From Durusdinium trenchii (lineage: Eukaryota; Sar; Dinophyceae; Suessiales; Symbiodiniaceae), in contig CAXAMN010001114.1 in the NCBI GenBank assembly GCA_963970005.1, positions 806,432-870,431 of the forward strand: a stretch of 64,000 nt of DNA, given 5' to 3'. A model generated the notes under the pieces. That model had not been told where the DNA came from and did no database searches. It worked only from the letters and a program-made list of their open reading frames with translations. The position numbers were made by a program, and so were the translations under genes. Of this stretch, positions 46,602 to 57,335 are shown in pieces (positions within the stretch are counted from its first letter, which is position 1; every line of letters begins with the position of its first letter).

Positions 46602-47320
46602 TCAAGTTAAGTAACTCCCTCCCCACGCGATGTTAAGACACGTCTGGGTCGTGTCATGGACCGTTGCAGTCCAACCCTCTGGAATTTCCTTCGGAATTTC
46701 GTTCCCCCGGCCCTTTCCGGCCACCGCTTTTACCGCAAACCATGCGATCGGGCCGACTGCTCGCATCTTGGATGCAGCAAGCTGGCAAAACGGCCGAAAC
46801 AGTTTCTGGCCACCCCTACGTTGCTCAGCTTCTTCAAAGCTTGGGTTGTGGAGCGGATCCAAAAATGCCGCGGCATGTGGGATGTTTGGCCAGGCCATGC
46901 CAGGCCTTAGGTCTCCCCCTGAATCACCGTACTGAACGAAGGACTGAATTCTCGTCATTTTCACACAGCCGTGGTTCCAGCTGCCGGATTTCACCAACAA
47001 TGGGATCAGTAGGTCTCAACATGTCCATCTCAATACACCACACCATATTATGAAACAGGTGGATCAGGTTGGGGCATCTCATGACGGAAACATCCTGAGG
47101 GACAGCTGTGAGCCTCAACCTCAATATTCATCACACTCGGCTTCTGGGACTTCATCTTCTCCATCTCCACCTTCTCCTCCAGCTGCCTTCGGCTCTACAG
47201 CCCAGCAGGTGTTGTTGGCTTTGGGTTCCTTCACTTCAGCTTGGAACGGAGTCGTTGGAAGCGACGACGGGTCCCGCTCAGCCAGCTCATTCTCAAAGGA
47301 ACCTCAGCGTGGTGGAGGGT
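46602..47320 (-). CDS. Multi-exon gene, unknown function
   Basis: Three reverse-strand segments look coding. About 47130-47310: FENELAERDPSSLPTTPFQA then an acidic Glu/Gly-rich part. About 46945-47090, after CAG: DVSVMRCPNLIHLFHNMVWC then MDMLRPTDPIVGEIRQLEPR. About 46640-46940: MAWPNIPHAAAFLDPLHNPS, QKLFRPFCQLAASKMRAVGP and IAWFAVKAVAGKGRGNEIPK. The last two segments overlap in different frames near 46930, so their splice is not settled. I do not recognise the family. Confidence 0.45.
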
Positions 47321-47329
47321 GCTCAATGC

Positions 47330-48290
47330 TCCCTATGGGCTCAACACCAAAAACTTTTGTCAGGGTGAGGCTACGTATACATCAAGTCATTCTCAGATGC
47401 GTGGCCCAGCGGTAATGGCAGCAAATCGATCGTAATTACCGGTCTCAGTTACGAGTCCAGGGTCTTAAAGAGTGTGCCAATCAATCATGAAGTCATTGAC
47501 TCCAAAAGGGGCACGGGGCCATAGGTCCATAGGTTCTGTGCTTGTCTCGCAGTCGGTGGTTTTTGGAAATGGGGCACCTCAACCAGCGTGTTGCCTGTCC
47601 ATTTGCCCTACTTCTGGCAGTGCTTCGAAGCGCGGAGAGAGAAAAAGACATGCACGGCCCCTCGCGGGTATGTCTTCCCACTCGTGAGCAGAAAAAACAA
47701 CGAAAAAAACACCTAGCTCACTGCAAGGTCCCTGCCCTGCGGGCCCTGCGGGCCCTGCAGGGTCCTGCACCCGAGTGGCTCAAAAGCTTTTGCATCTGGA
47801 AGAAGACGTTGGATTGTGGTCGCCCAAAAATGTCGATGGAGCGCTCCCAAAAGGGAAGTCCTGGATCTGCTTGCGCATCGTTCGCGCTGTGTTCCAGATG
47901 TGGACAGGGAGGTCAGCGACTACATGGGGGATGGGATGACTCAAATGACTGATGTGTCATTGGCATGCCATCCAAGAGATGTGGTCGGCTTGACTTTATG
48001 AAAAAGGATCAGTTGAGCATGCAGTGCTTCTTCTTCCAAAGTTACTATCCTGATCTGAGGGATGTGGCGGTCACAGCACCTGGCCTGGCTTCCTCTCTCG
48101 GTTGAACTCAAAGAAGTCCACAAAGTCCAGTATACTTCCTAAATAAACATCAAAGATGACGCCCAGATGTTTGTCACTTACACCGGTGAAATCTAACATC
48201 TCAAAAAAATAATCCTTGTGCCGTGTTAGTGTGGCTGCTTTTGGCTAGACTAGTGCGTTCCTTAAGATTTGGAGCTATGTTAGTATTGAA
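47330..48290. other. GC-rich stretch with a GGGCCCTGC repeat, no supported gene
   Basis: Contains CCCTGCGGGCCCTGCGGGCC near 47741-47760, a short palindromic repeat. Frames are open on both strands because of base composition; none carries a recognisable motif. Confidence 0.4.
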
Positions 48291-48299
48291 AAGCTGTGG

Positions 48300-48720
48300 A
48301 AACAAACCGGGGAAATCTGGGCAAGGTTGGACGCTGTTGAGTCTAACGTGGAACAATCGAAAGCATGTTTCGAGCCACCTTCTATGTTAGTGTGTGCGCC
48401 TGTAGCATTTTGGCTATCTCTAGCATTTCTGTGCGCCTGTAGCGTACTGGGTGTACGCTTGGGAGGGGTGCTAAGGTTCAAGAGGGGTACTTGGGAGGGG
48501 TGCTGAGGTTCAACTGTGGACAACAAGCTTGGGAAATCCCAGGGATTGTTGGATGCTTCGAGTCTAACATGGAACATTTCAAGATCAAACACATAGCTGC
48601 TTGTTGGCCATCAGGCATATTCTATGTTAGCATCTGCGGTTCCGTTGCAGAAACTAGCCATGCTTACTTGAGAGTGTTCTATGTTAACCTCCAAAAACCA
48701 CATAGCCTCAACCGGTGCTT
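48300..48720. repeat. Degenerate tandem duplication of about 220 bases
   Basis: GGGAAATC, GTTGGA, GAGTCTAACGTGGAACA and TTCTATGTTAG occur in the same order twice, from about 48308 and again from about 48530. CTTGGGAGGGGTGCTAAGGTTCAA and its variant also repeat within 48458-48511. Probably an old local duplication. Confidence 0.6.
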
Positions 48721-48959
48721 TCCTATTTCCCCAGGAGGTCACCGTTGCAGGTGTGTCATGTTAATGAGCACCAACTTTGAGACCCGTGCCGTGCTCTATG
48801 GTAAAGTTCCCCGGAGTAATATCTATATGTATGTATGTGTGTATATCCATACATTTATATAGAGAGAGATTTGAGCAAGGCATGTTGTGAGGTGAACCTG
48901 TAGCACATGATGACAAATGCAAAGCTCCATATCAAATTGGGCAGTGTGTTGCATGGATC

Positions 48960-49515
48960 TTGCCGCCGGCACCCTTGGTGGCATGGAGTTTGACGGTGGC
49001 TGCAGGGCAAATGATGCCTCCCGGCGAATTCTGCTTTTGCCGAGTGGCCAATCACGAGCTTGGTCAAAATGGTCCCCTTCTTGAATGCTGCCGCAACCCT
49101 GCAGAAGGACGCTGGAAAAGACTTTGGATGCATGAAGACGTTGGAGCCCTTGCTCACGATCGCATACCAGCTCTTCACTTCCTGCGATCGTCCGGCAACG
49201 AGCTGGTTGCCGACGACAATCATGGGGTCCATTTTTAGGTTACAGTACCGTACATAATCAAACCCCGAATCCCAATCACCAGTTTGTAAATGCTGCCGCT
49301 GGGTGGAAGGACAGCGTGACATCCCAATTTCTGCTCAAACCGGCCAATTCCGGGAGGATCCCGCTTTTGTTCTCCGAAACGGCGAAAGAGCCTATGGCCC
49401 AGTCAAGTGAACCGAAACAACTCGAACCTTCACAGACCAAGCAACTGACCATGAACCTACCAAAGCATTTTGCCATCCATTCTGCATCATTCTGCCTACC
49501 ACGTGACATGGGCAT
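48960..49515 (-). CDS. Two adjoining exons of unknown function
   Basis: The reverse strand reads MAKCFGRFMVSCLVCEGSSC then FGSLDWAIGSFAVSENKSGI and LPELAGLSRNWDVTLSFHPA (about 49276-49490), and then MDPMIVVGNQLVAGRSQEVK, SWYAIVSKGSNVFMHPKSFP and AAFKKGTILTKLVIGHSAKA (about 48990-49232). Both are well formed and probably one protein. The first has a hydrophobic, Cys-containing start that might be a signal sequence. Not recognised. Confidence 0.45.
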
Positions 49516-49696
49516 GGTTCAACAAAACCCCAAGTGTCTGGAGCTGTAAGGGAGTAGCTCCTTGGTGGCAGGGGATGTTTTCGGGGTACCTACCTGGTTC
49601 TTCAAGGTGACCTTTCAACATGAATATCCTGATATCCAGGTTGGAGGTCACTTGAGCCATCTTGAAAGGTCACAAACAGGGTGACTCCAAAAAGGT

Positions 49697-49795
49697 CACG
49701 ACCTGAAGGGTCCGCTCACCACCCCTCGAGGTCCGAACGACCGCGACTCACGCGCCTCCAGGTCTTTCAAGCGACTCTGCAGAATCTCAGATCTG
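49697..49795 (-). CDS. Short exon, coiled-coil start
   Basis: Between a GCAG acceptor and an AG|GT donor the reverse strand reads SEILQSRLKDLEARESRSFG then PRGVVSGPFR. Clean splice ends support it. Gene unknown. Confidence 0.45.
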
Positions 49796-50277
49796 CGAGG
49801 AGTACGGAAGCCTCAGAGATGGCCAAGGGTAAAGCTGGAAAGAAGTCCTGTTCAGGTAGACTCTTGACGAATAAAACGTATATATAACACCCATATGCAG
49901 AGGTTTTGCAATCCAAATAGTGCAGAAGGGTTCGGATGGTCTTCGTTCCTGGCCTTCCAGCTGTTTTGCCCACCAGTCACTCACTAGGACCACTTCACCA
50001 TGGGAACCCATGGGAACCCGACAGCCGCATGGGCTGCTTGACGTCAGCCATATGGGATGCGCGGAGCCGTCCAGCCGTGGAACATGATGGGAACCATTGA
50101 AACATCAATAAACCCATCAAAATCATAGTCATAACCCATCAATATCCCATCAAGCCGTCAGACAACGAATATGAATCATATGAATCATATCTAAGAACAT
50201 GAAGATCCATCATGTAACAATGTATGCGCTCAAATTTGTAGGAACATGTGCCATGCTATCATGCTGTGAATGCTATC

Positions 50278-50426
50278 CTGCAAGTCAAGTAGCGAGCTTT
50301 GTTGAAGTGCTGGAATGTGAGACCTTCCACCAGCAAGTCGCCGTTGGGAAGCTTCTCAAAACTCGTGTAGTCCGCTTCCGCGTCCTCCTCGCGTACAAAC
50401 CGAGGACTGAACTGCGCTGCAAGCCA
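50278..50426 (-). CDS. Internal exon with a GA donor, unknown protein
   Basis: After TTTTCAG the reverse strand reads WLAAQFSPRFVREEDAEADY then TSFEKLPNGDLLVEGLTFQH and FNKARYLTC, and the exon ends CAG|GATAGC, a GA donor. Strongly protein-like. It lies downstream of the transporter stop, so it belongs to the next gene. Family not recognised. Confidence 0.5.
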
Positions 50427-50760
50427 CTGAAAATTGGATGCCACGTGGGTACACAAGGGTCCCCCCACTGTGACGTTGCAAGGACAAGCCAATGTGACTT
50501 GATGTGACCAATATGCAAAGCCTATGATAGCCTATGCGTGTTTCCCCCAGTCCCGCAGCGGGCGACTCCCTTTCCATCACGCTCAAACAATACGAAGTCG
50601 CTCCGCCAGTTGGGCTGCTCCGTCTTGGGTCAACTGCGCTACTCTATTGGCTGTGCCATAAGATAAATGTCTTGGAGCCAAAGAAACAGGCCAGATCATT
50701 TCGAGCAGAACGGCCACTTTCCGAGACAAAGCCAACCTAAAGCGAAATGCTGAATCTTTG

Positions 50761-53700
50761 TCAGCTCAGCGCCCACGTGCCCATCACATAGCCTGCAGAG
50801 ATCAAAAGCGAAGACAAAGTTATTGTTGTCGGGATTCCTGCGACCAAAAAGTTCTTCACTGTCAGCCAAGGCTTGCCCAAATCATCGACTGCCATCAAGG
50901 AATTGACATTTGGAAAGCTGGTCATGGGCAACGCACAAGCTGTAGAGCATGCAAAGGCTCCAAGAAGTACTGCTAGTCGATCAACTCCAGCCTCTTTCCC
51001 AAGCTCGACCACTAGCGGCATCAGCACCAATGCCGCCACTGTGTGGGATACAAAAGTGGTTGCACCAACAATCACCAGCATTAGCTCCGCGATCAGCAGC
51101 CAAGGACTGGAGGACAAGTGCTCTTTGATGGCATCTGTGACCAAATCTAAAAGGCCGCTTTCTTGAACCGCCAAGCCTCAACAAGGTGACCTCTCCAAAA
51201 GCTGTTCAATGGACATATTGGATCCCTGATGATCCCTGCCGTTTTAGACTTTTTGACCGTTTTAGTCCAACTGCCCACCCACCCACCCAAGCGGTAGGTC
51301 TCCCCCTGGCCTAAGGCACTGCCTCCGCCGATCAAGAATAGGAGATGCCAGTTGTAAGAGTTGAAGGTTTGCCGCGAAATGCCCCCAAGCCCCAAGGACA
51401 AGGCTACAAACAGCAGCGCAACTGATGAGGTGCCGCCAAATGCTTCTGCAGCTGGCGCGTAAGCAAACACGCCAAGCGTGGCTAGAGCACCAAAAAGTCC
51501 AACCATCTTTCCACGGGACAATTCCTCTTGCTCGAAGACCACTGGTGGTATCTTACTGACAAGCTTGCCTGGCGCTTGCAAGCGAGAAGCCTCCGATTCC
51601 GAAAGGTCAAACTGGTAGACCAAGAGGATCAGCAACCACGACACGAAGACTGCCAGAGTGCAAAAAGGGATGCTGAGCATCAGCCACTCGGCCCAAGAGA
51701 TGTCTTTGCCTTGCTGCCTTAAGGCCTGCAATGATGCAACGTTCTGAGGAGATGAGATGGGTGTCATCATCCCACCAACATTGCAAGAGAAGGCCAAACC
51801 CAAAAGCAAAGCTCTTGAGTATCTGCTGTCAGTTGGCATATCACGAAGCAACGGCTTCAAGACCTCTACCAAAAGCAATGGTGCGGTAACGTTCGAGAGC
51901 AGTGCCGACAGCCAAACCCCAAGCCACATCACTGCTAACATGAAAAGGAAAGGCTTGTCGCCCAGCGACCGTTGCAGGAACCAGGCTGCGCGACAGTCCA
52001 GCTGACATTTGGAGAAAATGGAACTCATTGTGAAGCCGCTAAGGACAAGAAACAAAGATTCATTGAAGACCGAAGCCAACAGCTTCTTGGCCTAGAACTG
52101 ATGTGTGGTGCTGACGCCAAATTGTTCTAAAGTATGAGCCTATTTGGGGGGAAAGTGCTTAAGACATGAAGTGGTGAAAAACACTTTCGAAGGCCCGTCT
52201 TTGCTACCCCGAACTGGCCTGCTGTTCTTTGCTACCTTCCATGACGTCCAAAGCTGTTGCCAAAGGTGCCACCAACATGGCAGTGGCTTCAAAGGGAGCC
52301 GCCTCAGACACCCACATGACGACAGTGAACATCATGAGGCCAAAGCATCGCCGCGCCCTTTCCAAAGGCACCATGAACTGAGCTGACACCACAAAGACCA
52401 GCAACCCTACCTTGGACTTGCTGATCGTCCAAAATACTAAGTGGCCCAAAAACTCCCCTGCAAAGTTCCCCAAGACTCAAAAGCGAGTTTCCCCAATTCT
52501 TTTGTGGAAGGGGGAAACAGGGACGAAACTTCATCTTAGAGAGCTGCAGGCCACAGCAGCGGAGAAGAGTGTGCGCCGCAAAGACCAGGGTTTCTTCGAC
52601 AGTCCAACTCCACCAGATTCCATGGCTAAGGAGCGCAGTTCCTGCAATCTCTTTGGTTCTAGTAGCGATGGCCTTAAACCTACTAGCGATGGCCTCCAAC
52701 CTAGTAATCCCTTCCACCTATTAAAAAACACGAGGGCACCCCCCAATAAGGAAACCTCGGTCGCATTTTTCTAATAGGGGGTCCCTGAAATCAGGGGGTC
52801 CAAAAACAGGATCACCTGGAAAGAGTTTCAAAAAAATAATCCAGTAGAATTTTATATAAAATCCTGTATTAAATTCGTATCAAAAATGCAAAAAACCTCC
52901 AGATCGAAGGGTCTTCCTTTTCCCCTGCAAAAACCTTCATTAGAATAGTGATTCTTCAGCTAACAGCAAAAGCTTTCGAAAGGTGATGTTGGTGTGGCAT
53001 GCGGTGTTGCATGACCTCGGTGGCAAGTGCGTTTGCGTGAGTCCGTGCCATTGGGGGAAGGAAAGCCTGCTGGTGTAAGCGCGGCGTGTCATGGTGGATA
53101 GACAGGGCGGACAGAGGTGGGCAGTTACGGTTGTTTTTGGAACCTAATAAGAAAAACCCTCCAAAATCGGCCATGTTGGTAGTTTAGTAGCGGCTTGAAA
53201 GGGCGGTAATTTAAAAACAAATATAAACCGTATTTAGGGGGATCCGACATGACTTTTTTTTAATTAGGGTCCGTTTTTAAATAGGTACTCGGGATAAGTG
53301 ATGACCTCCAACCTACTAGCGATGGTCTCCACCCTAGTAGCGCAGCTCCTGCAAGCGCTCAGGGCTCACCAACTGTTCCAACGCCCGGCGACAGGCGCGC
53401 GCACGCTCCCCGTTGAAGGGTTCCGAGGACGACCGGGTCGCCAAGGGACTTTGCTTCAGGCTGTGCTCGACAAAACCTTTCTGACAGCTAGTTCCACACT
53501 GCTTGTCCATCTTCCTAGGATTGGCAGCAAATCCTGTGCTTAAGGAACCTCGAAAAAGTATGCACTATAGACTATGCAGTCTTCTTGACTTGAGGAAAAC
53601 ACATATAAATATAGTATGTGCAAAACTCCAGGCTTCTTGACGATCTTGCGCAGCGCCTCCACATTTAGAAGAACAAACTCCGTCAGCCTCACTGCTTCGA

Positions 53701-54142
53701 GATGCAAAGCCGAGACCTCCTCTGCATGTGGAGAGCCCGAGAGTTGTGCACCTTCGGATTCTTCGGATGCCACGAGTTGTCGCACCCGGGCCTCCAAGGC
53801 GGTGACTTTGTCCTTGTACCATTCACCCACCCGCACCAACTCATGGTCGACAACTTGCATGAACTCCTCCTGTCTCTGTTGCATCGCTTCCTCCTGCAAA
53901 AAGGGATTTGATGCGCCGTTCTCTGCACTTGGCCTTTCAGCCGTCCAACTGATTCTGCGATCCCACTCGCTGTCTGTCATGGCTGCACGTGTCACATCAT
54001 CATTGTTGCTGCTCCCAACCGCCTCAAGCTGCTTGATTCGCTTGATCTGCTCAAGTTTTCTTTTCAAGCGCCCGTATGCCACATACTTGTCACGCCATGC
54101 AGGAACGCTGCGTTCTTCAATTTGCTTCTCCCATGCCACCAT
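50761..54142 (-). CDS. SPX-SLC13 transporter, probably phosphate (Pho87/90/91-like)
   Basis: Start ATG is 54140-54142; a TTG nine bases upstream is not used in this call. Exon 1 (about 53634-54142) and exon 2 (53349-53514) encode an SPX domain: WEKQIEERSVPAWRDKYV, AYGRLKRKL, a glutamine-rich spacer, then EFVLLNVEALRKIVKK and MDKQCG. SPX senses inositol pyrophosphates. Exon 3 starts at 52641. Exon 4 (52219-52420) and exon 5 (51311-52091) hold the SLC13/DASS transport core: VVMWVSEAAPFEATAMLV, LSNVTAPLLLVEVL, GGMMTPISSPQN. The last exon (50761-51176) restores GGGSALGLAVQESGLL across a GC-AG intron and ends GTWALS. At least 11 membrane segments. The exon 3-4 join is not settled. SPX fused to this core is known in fungal and algal low-affinity phosphate transporters; substrate is inferred from that. 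Plasma or vacuolar membrane cannot be told. Confidence 0.9.
52632..53354 (-). mobile_element. Intron formed by a transposable element, with 16-bp duplication
   Basis: The transporter intron (52642-53348) is bounded by near-identical 16-base direct repeats, AGCGCAGTTCCTGCAA at 52632-52647 and AGCGCAGCTCCTGCAA at 53339-53354. Read on the coding strand, both copies encode LQELR, so the exon end is duplicated. The donor CAG|GA and acceptor CAG|GA both lie inside the repeat, and splicing between them restores one LQELR. Inside, next to each copy, are direct repeats of the CCTACTAGCGATGG type. This fits insertion with target-site duplication, the duplicate supplying both splice sites. No transposase was found; the insert is about 690 bases and nonautonomous. 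Confidence 0.8.
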
Positions 54143-54158
54143 GGCACTCAAGCTGGAC
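54143..54158 (-). promoter_or_regulatory. Putative spliced-leader trans-splice acceptor and 5' UTR
   Basis: CCTCTACAG on the coding strand ends at 54158, leaving 15 bases to the transporter ATG. A pyrimidine-rich run precedes it. In dinoflagellates mRNAs receive a spliced leader at such an AG. Inferred from position and sequence only. Confidence 0.4.
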
Positions 54159-54217
54159 TGTAGAGGCCAAGAACTGCCTTAACTTATTAATTAGCTATGT
54201 GTTTTGTTTGTGCATGG

Positions 54218-56510
54218 CTACACATCTTCGTCATGCAAATTTGTACCCTGAACGTCCTGGTCCTTGTCTATTCCACTCTGGTCTGAGTCTGCAATTGCAA
54301 CAGGAGTTTCATCTGGTGCAGAACAGTCTGTCAGTCGGCCGCGGTGAGCAAAGCACCCCGCAGGGTCAACATGTAATAGCTCACTAGTCACACGCTTCAC
54401 CGTGCTACATGCCCGGGCCAAGAACATAAACCTCCGGAACCTTCCAGACTTCCAGGAAAAAAGCAGCTCCACACAAAACAGGTCCTCCACATCTTCTTGG
54501 TCTGCTGGCGCATTTTCTCCCGCTTCTTCTTCGATGGCCTTTTTAATCTCCTCTCTTCACGAGCAAATGATGATCCGTTCTTCACAGGCCAACTGGTCGA
54601 TTGCAAATTCACTCCGCAGCAAACATGTCTTCTACGGCTACTTTCGTCGCCGGAGGCCTTCTCTGCGCGGGTTTTGGACAGTTGGAAACTCTGCCTCGGC
54701 TTCGTTGCTACACTGCCGTACCATTGTGTTGGTTTCAAGGGTTCGAGAGCACCTGCCGTACCTTGTCCAAACAAACTTTAAAGGAGTTATGCTGGACCGT
54801 TCCATATCAGCAACATATTGAGTTTCCTGAGTTCTGTCCATGGATCCGTCGGGCTCAAATCCTGGGGGTCCCTGCAGTTTTCTGGGAGTCTTGGGGGTCC
54901 CTGGGGGTTTTGGGGGGTTCCTGAGCGTTCTTGGGTCCTTTCAGCCTACGAATCTGGTTCGGTTTGGTGTCCGGTCGGCACTTTTCACCGGCGTGGCTGG
55001 AGATCCATGGAGCTTCACAGGCCGAGTTTCGTGGGTTCCCTTCATTCTGAACCGAGTTTCGAATCCAGGCTCACCCTAGAAAAACACAGGTCCAATTACA
55101 AAATGCCAGTGGTAGCCGGTGGCTGTGGCTGTCCGTCCTCCTGCAAATCCTTCGCCGTCTCGTCCATGGAGTCCAAATTTGCCTTCCAATGCCTTGTCAT
55201 CAGCGCACCTGACGCCGACGCCGCAGCGGTCCAGTCATCGCTCAATTTCGGTGGCAAAGCTGTTTATGAAATCCTGCACCACCTCAAAGCATGCCAAAAG
55301 GTAGTAAATGGCCGTTTCCTCGCCTCAGGGGTGCAACCCAACCACCTGTGGTCAATCATTCGTCAGGATAAACATTGCATTACTTTACTAAGGTGCAGGT
55401 ACGTCCGAACCATTTGGGACAAACAGGTTCCTGTCACTTGATGCCCTTGATGATCCAACCTTTTGCTCAATATCGTCACAAACCATCACAAACCCAATGT
55501 GATGGAGAAGGGATGGTTGTGCCCTTGCAATAATCACTTGGGACATGGGCACGGTTCCCGTAGTCATCGGATCTTCCTCACAACGCCATCTTGATTGGAT
55601 TTGATTGAATGTACTTGTCCCGAGGGGCAGCTATTGAGAAGCTTCATTCATTGGGGGCTCCAACTTGGGTCACAAAGCAATGCCCCCAGGCCCCAGCTAC
55701 ACCTGCTTGCATCAGCATCATTGCGGCAAAGTGGTCCTTCCCGGTCTTGTAGTCTCCTCGATTGGTTCGCAGGCTGGGTGCAGCAGCAACAAATGCCATA
55801 TGTTGGCATCTGGCTGGGGGTCCAGAAACGAATCTGGCGCAGGATGAAGGCATGAGCAGCCCTAATTCTCACAGGTCTTGTGGCCTAGAAGATCAAACAA
55901 AGTAAAAGTCATCTAGTGACTAGTGTCTACACACCAGGATTCCTGCAACTTGAGGTGCACCTCCATGACCGATCGTGGAGGTAAAGGGTCCCACTTTACC
56001 CAAAGGCTCCCAAAACCCGGGCCCAACACCTGCTCTTAAAACATCCTCAAACCACAAAGAACTTCCCCTCTGGCCAACGCCAAAGGCTCGGTCCAACAAG
56101 GCCAACGCCCCACAGCGTTCCTGGGCACGTTGCAGGCAAGCCAACGAACACCGTCCCAAGACTCAATGAGTTCCGAGAAAACAAGGGTTGGTCACTGGCA
56201 AGTTGGTACTGCCCCGGACTAGTGGCCTTGAAAGGGAAAGACCTGGACCTGCATGGGAGCTTGAGTATCCACGATTAAAGGGTATCCGCATAGCTTTTCT
56301 GCAAGTTGTGCCCTTGGTGCCGTTTGTAGATGGCCCACACCCCGCGCAAATTGACGGGGGGCATACCACTACACCCACTGTAGATGCTTTCTGTTGTTCA
56401 GTCATGCGGGAATTGGGAACATCTTCCACGGGGCTCCCATCCGGCTGAGCCTCCTGTAGAGGAACCGCACCTGCTGGTGTGAAACTGCAAACAAGTAGCA
56501 CAAAAGGCAT
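54218..56510 (-). CDS. Multi-exon secreted protein of unknown function
   Basis: The ATG at 56510 opens a likely signal peptide, MPFVLLVCSFTPAGA, followed by PLQEAQPDGSPVEDVPNSRM and a Cys-containing stretch (VVVCPPSICAGCGPS). Further reverse-strand exons: about 55920-56150 (ALALLDRAFGVGQRGSSLWF, LRAGVGPGFWEPLGKVGPFT), about 55645-55840 (two frames open, not settled), 55102-55266 (LSDDWTAAASASGALMTRHW), and a last exon about 54218-54551 (EEIKKAIEEEAGENAPADQE, DLFCVELLFSWKSGRFRRF) ending in TAG at 54218-54220. Whether all belong to one gene is inference. The last exon ends only about 75 bases before the transporter ATG. Confidence 0.4.
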
Positions 56511-57335
56511 GGATGTTCTATCTCGTGCGCACCGGCAATCTCTCGGAAAGTCACTCCAAGCTTTGCCACCGGATTCTCTTACCAAGGCTCGTTGCCACCC
56601 TCTTCATAGGCCTGTCGCATGGAACCAGCGCTTAGCTTTGTTGAAGCTTCCTCACTGTGAATGGAAAACCCTGGATATGCACCATTGATATCCTAGAAGG
56701 TCCGAACCGCAGGATTGATCAATACCACAAAGCACAACACCGTGGTAGGTTGATTTTGTTGGTAGTCCATGTTGCTTCCTTAGAAGTCGAAGAAAAGCCA
56801 CAGCTGTGTGAGCGTCAAGTCGTAATTGTCTTAATTATATAATGCTAAACATCATAGACTAAGCAAATCTAAAGTTCAGCGCCGTCTCCTGTCAAAACTG
56901 GTAGGACTAGGACCAATGCGATCGCACAGGGCGGGCGATATTCCCTGCCAAAAGGGCAACAAAAACACTCAAACAGGTGGTCTACATTATGTTACACCAC
57001 CCGAAGTTACAACACGTTGGTGGCTGTGACTCATTACAGCGTTTAGGATCAACTGGTAGTTACAGGACTTGTCCATCAACAAAACCACCTGAAAATAACT
57101 AGACTAGTGACTAAACCAAAACGGGTTTAATTATGTTTCATTTATAATCCTGAAAGTCCTGGATGCTCAATTTAAACGCTACTTAGCACTATGCAGCGAT
57201 TAATTACCAGGCCACCTGATTTAAGATTTAGTCTGCACGGTTTGCCCGTGGAACTTCGAGGCTTGCCCGAGCGCCTGCCACTTGAAGCAAACATGCAACC
57301 AGCATCTGAACCAAACACACGGAACCAGCATCTGC

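Noticed and set aside
54143..54151. Start of the transporter at a TTG (54149-54151)
   Set aside because: The in-frame ATG at 54140-54142 is the normal initiator and the SPX domain begins right after it.
54818..55441. Plus-strand frame of 207 codons
   Set aside because: It lacks an ATG at its start, contains repetitive Gly/Trp/Val sequence, and overlaps a better minus-strand exon at 55102-55266.
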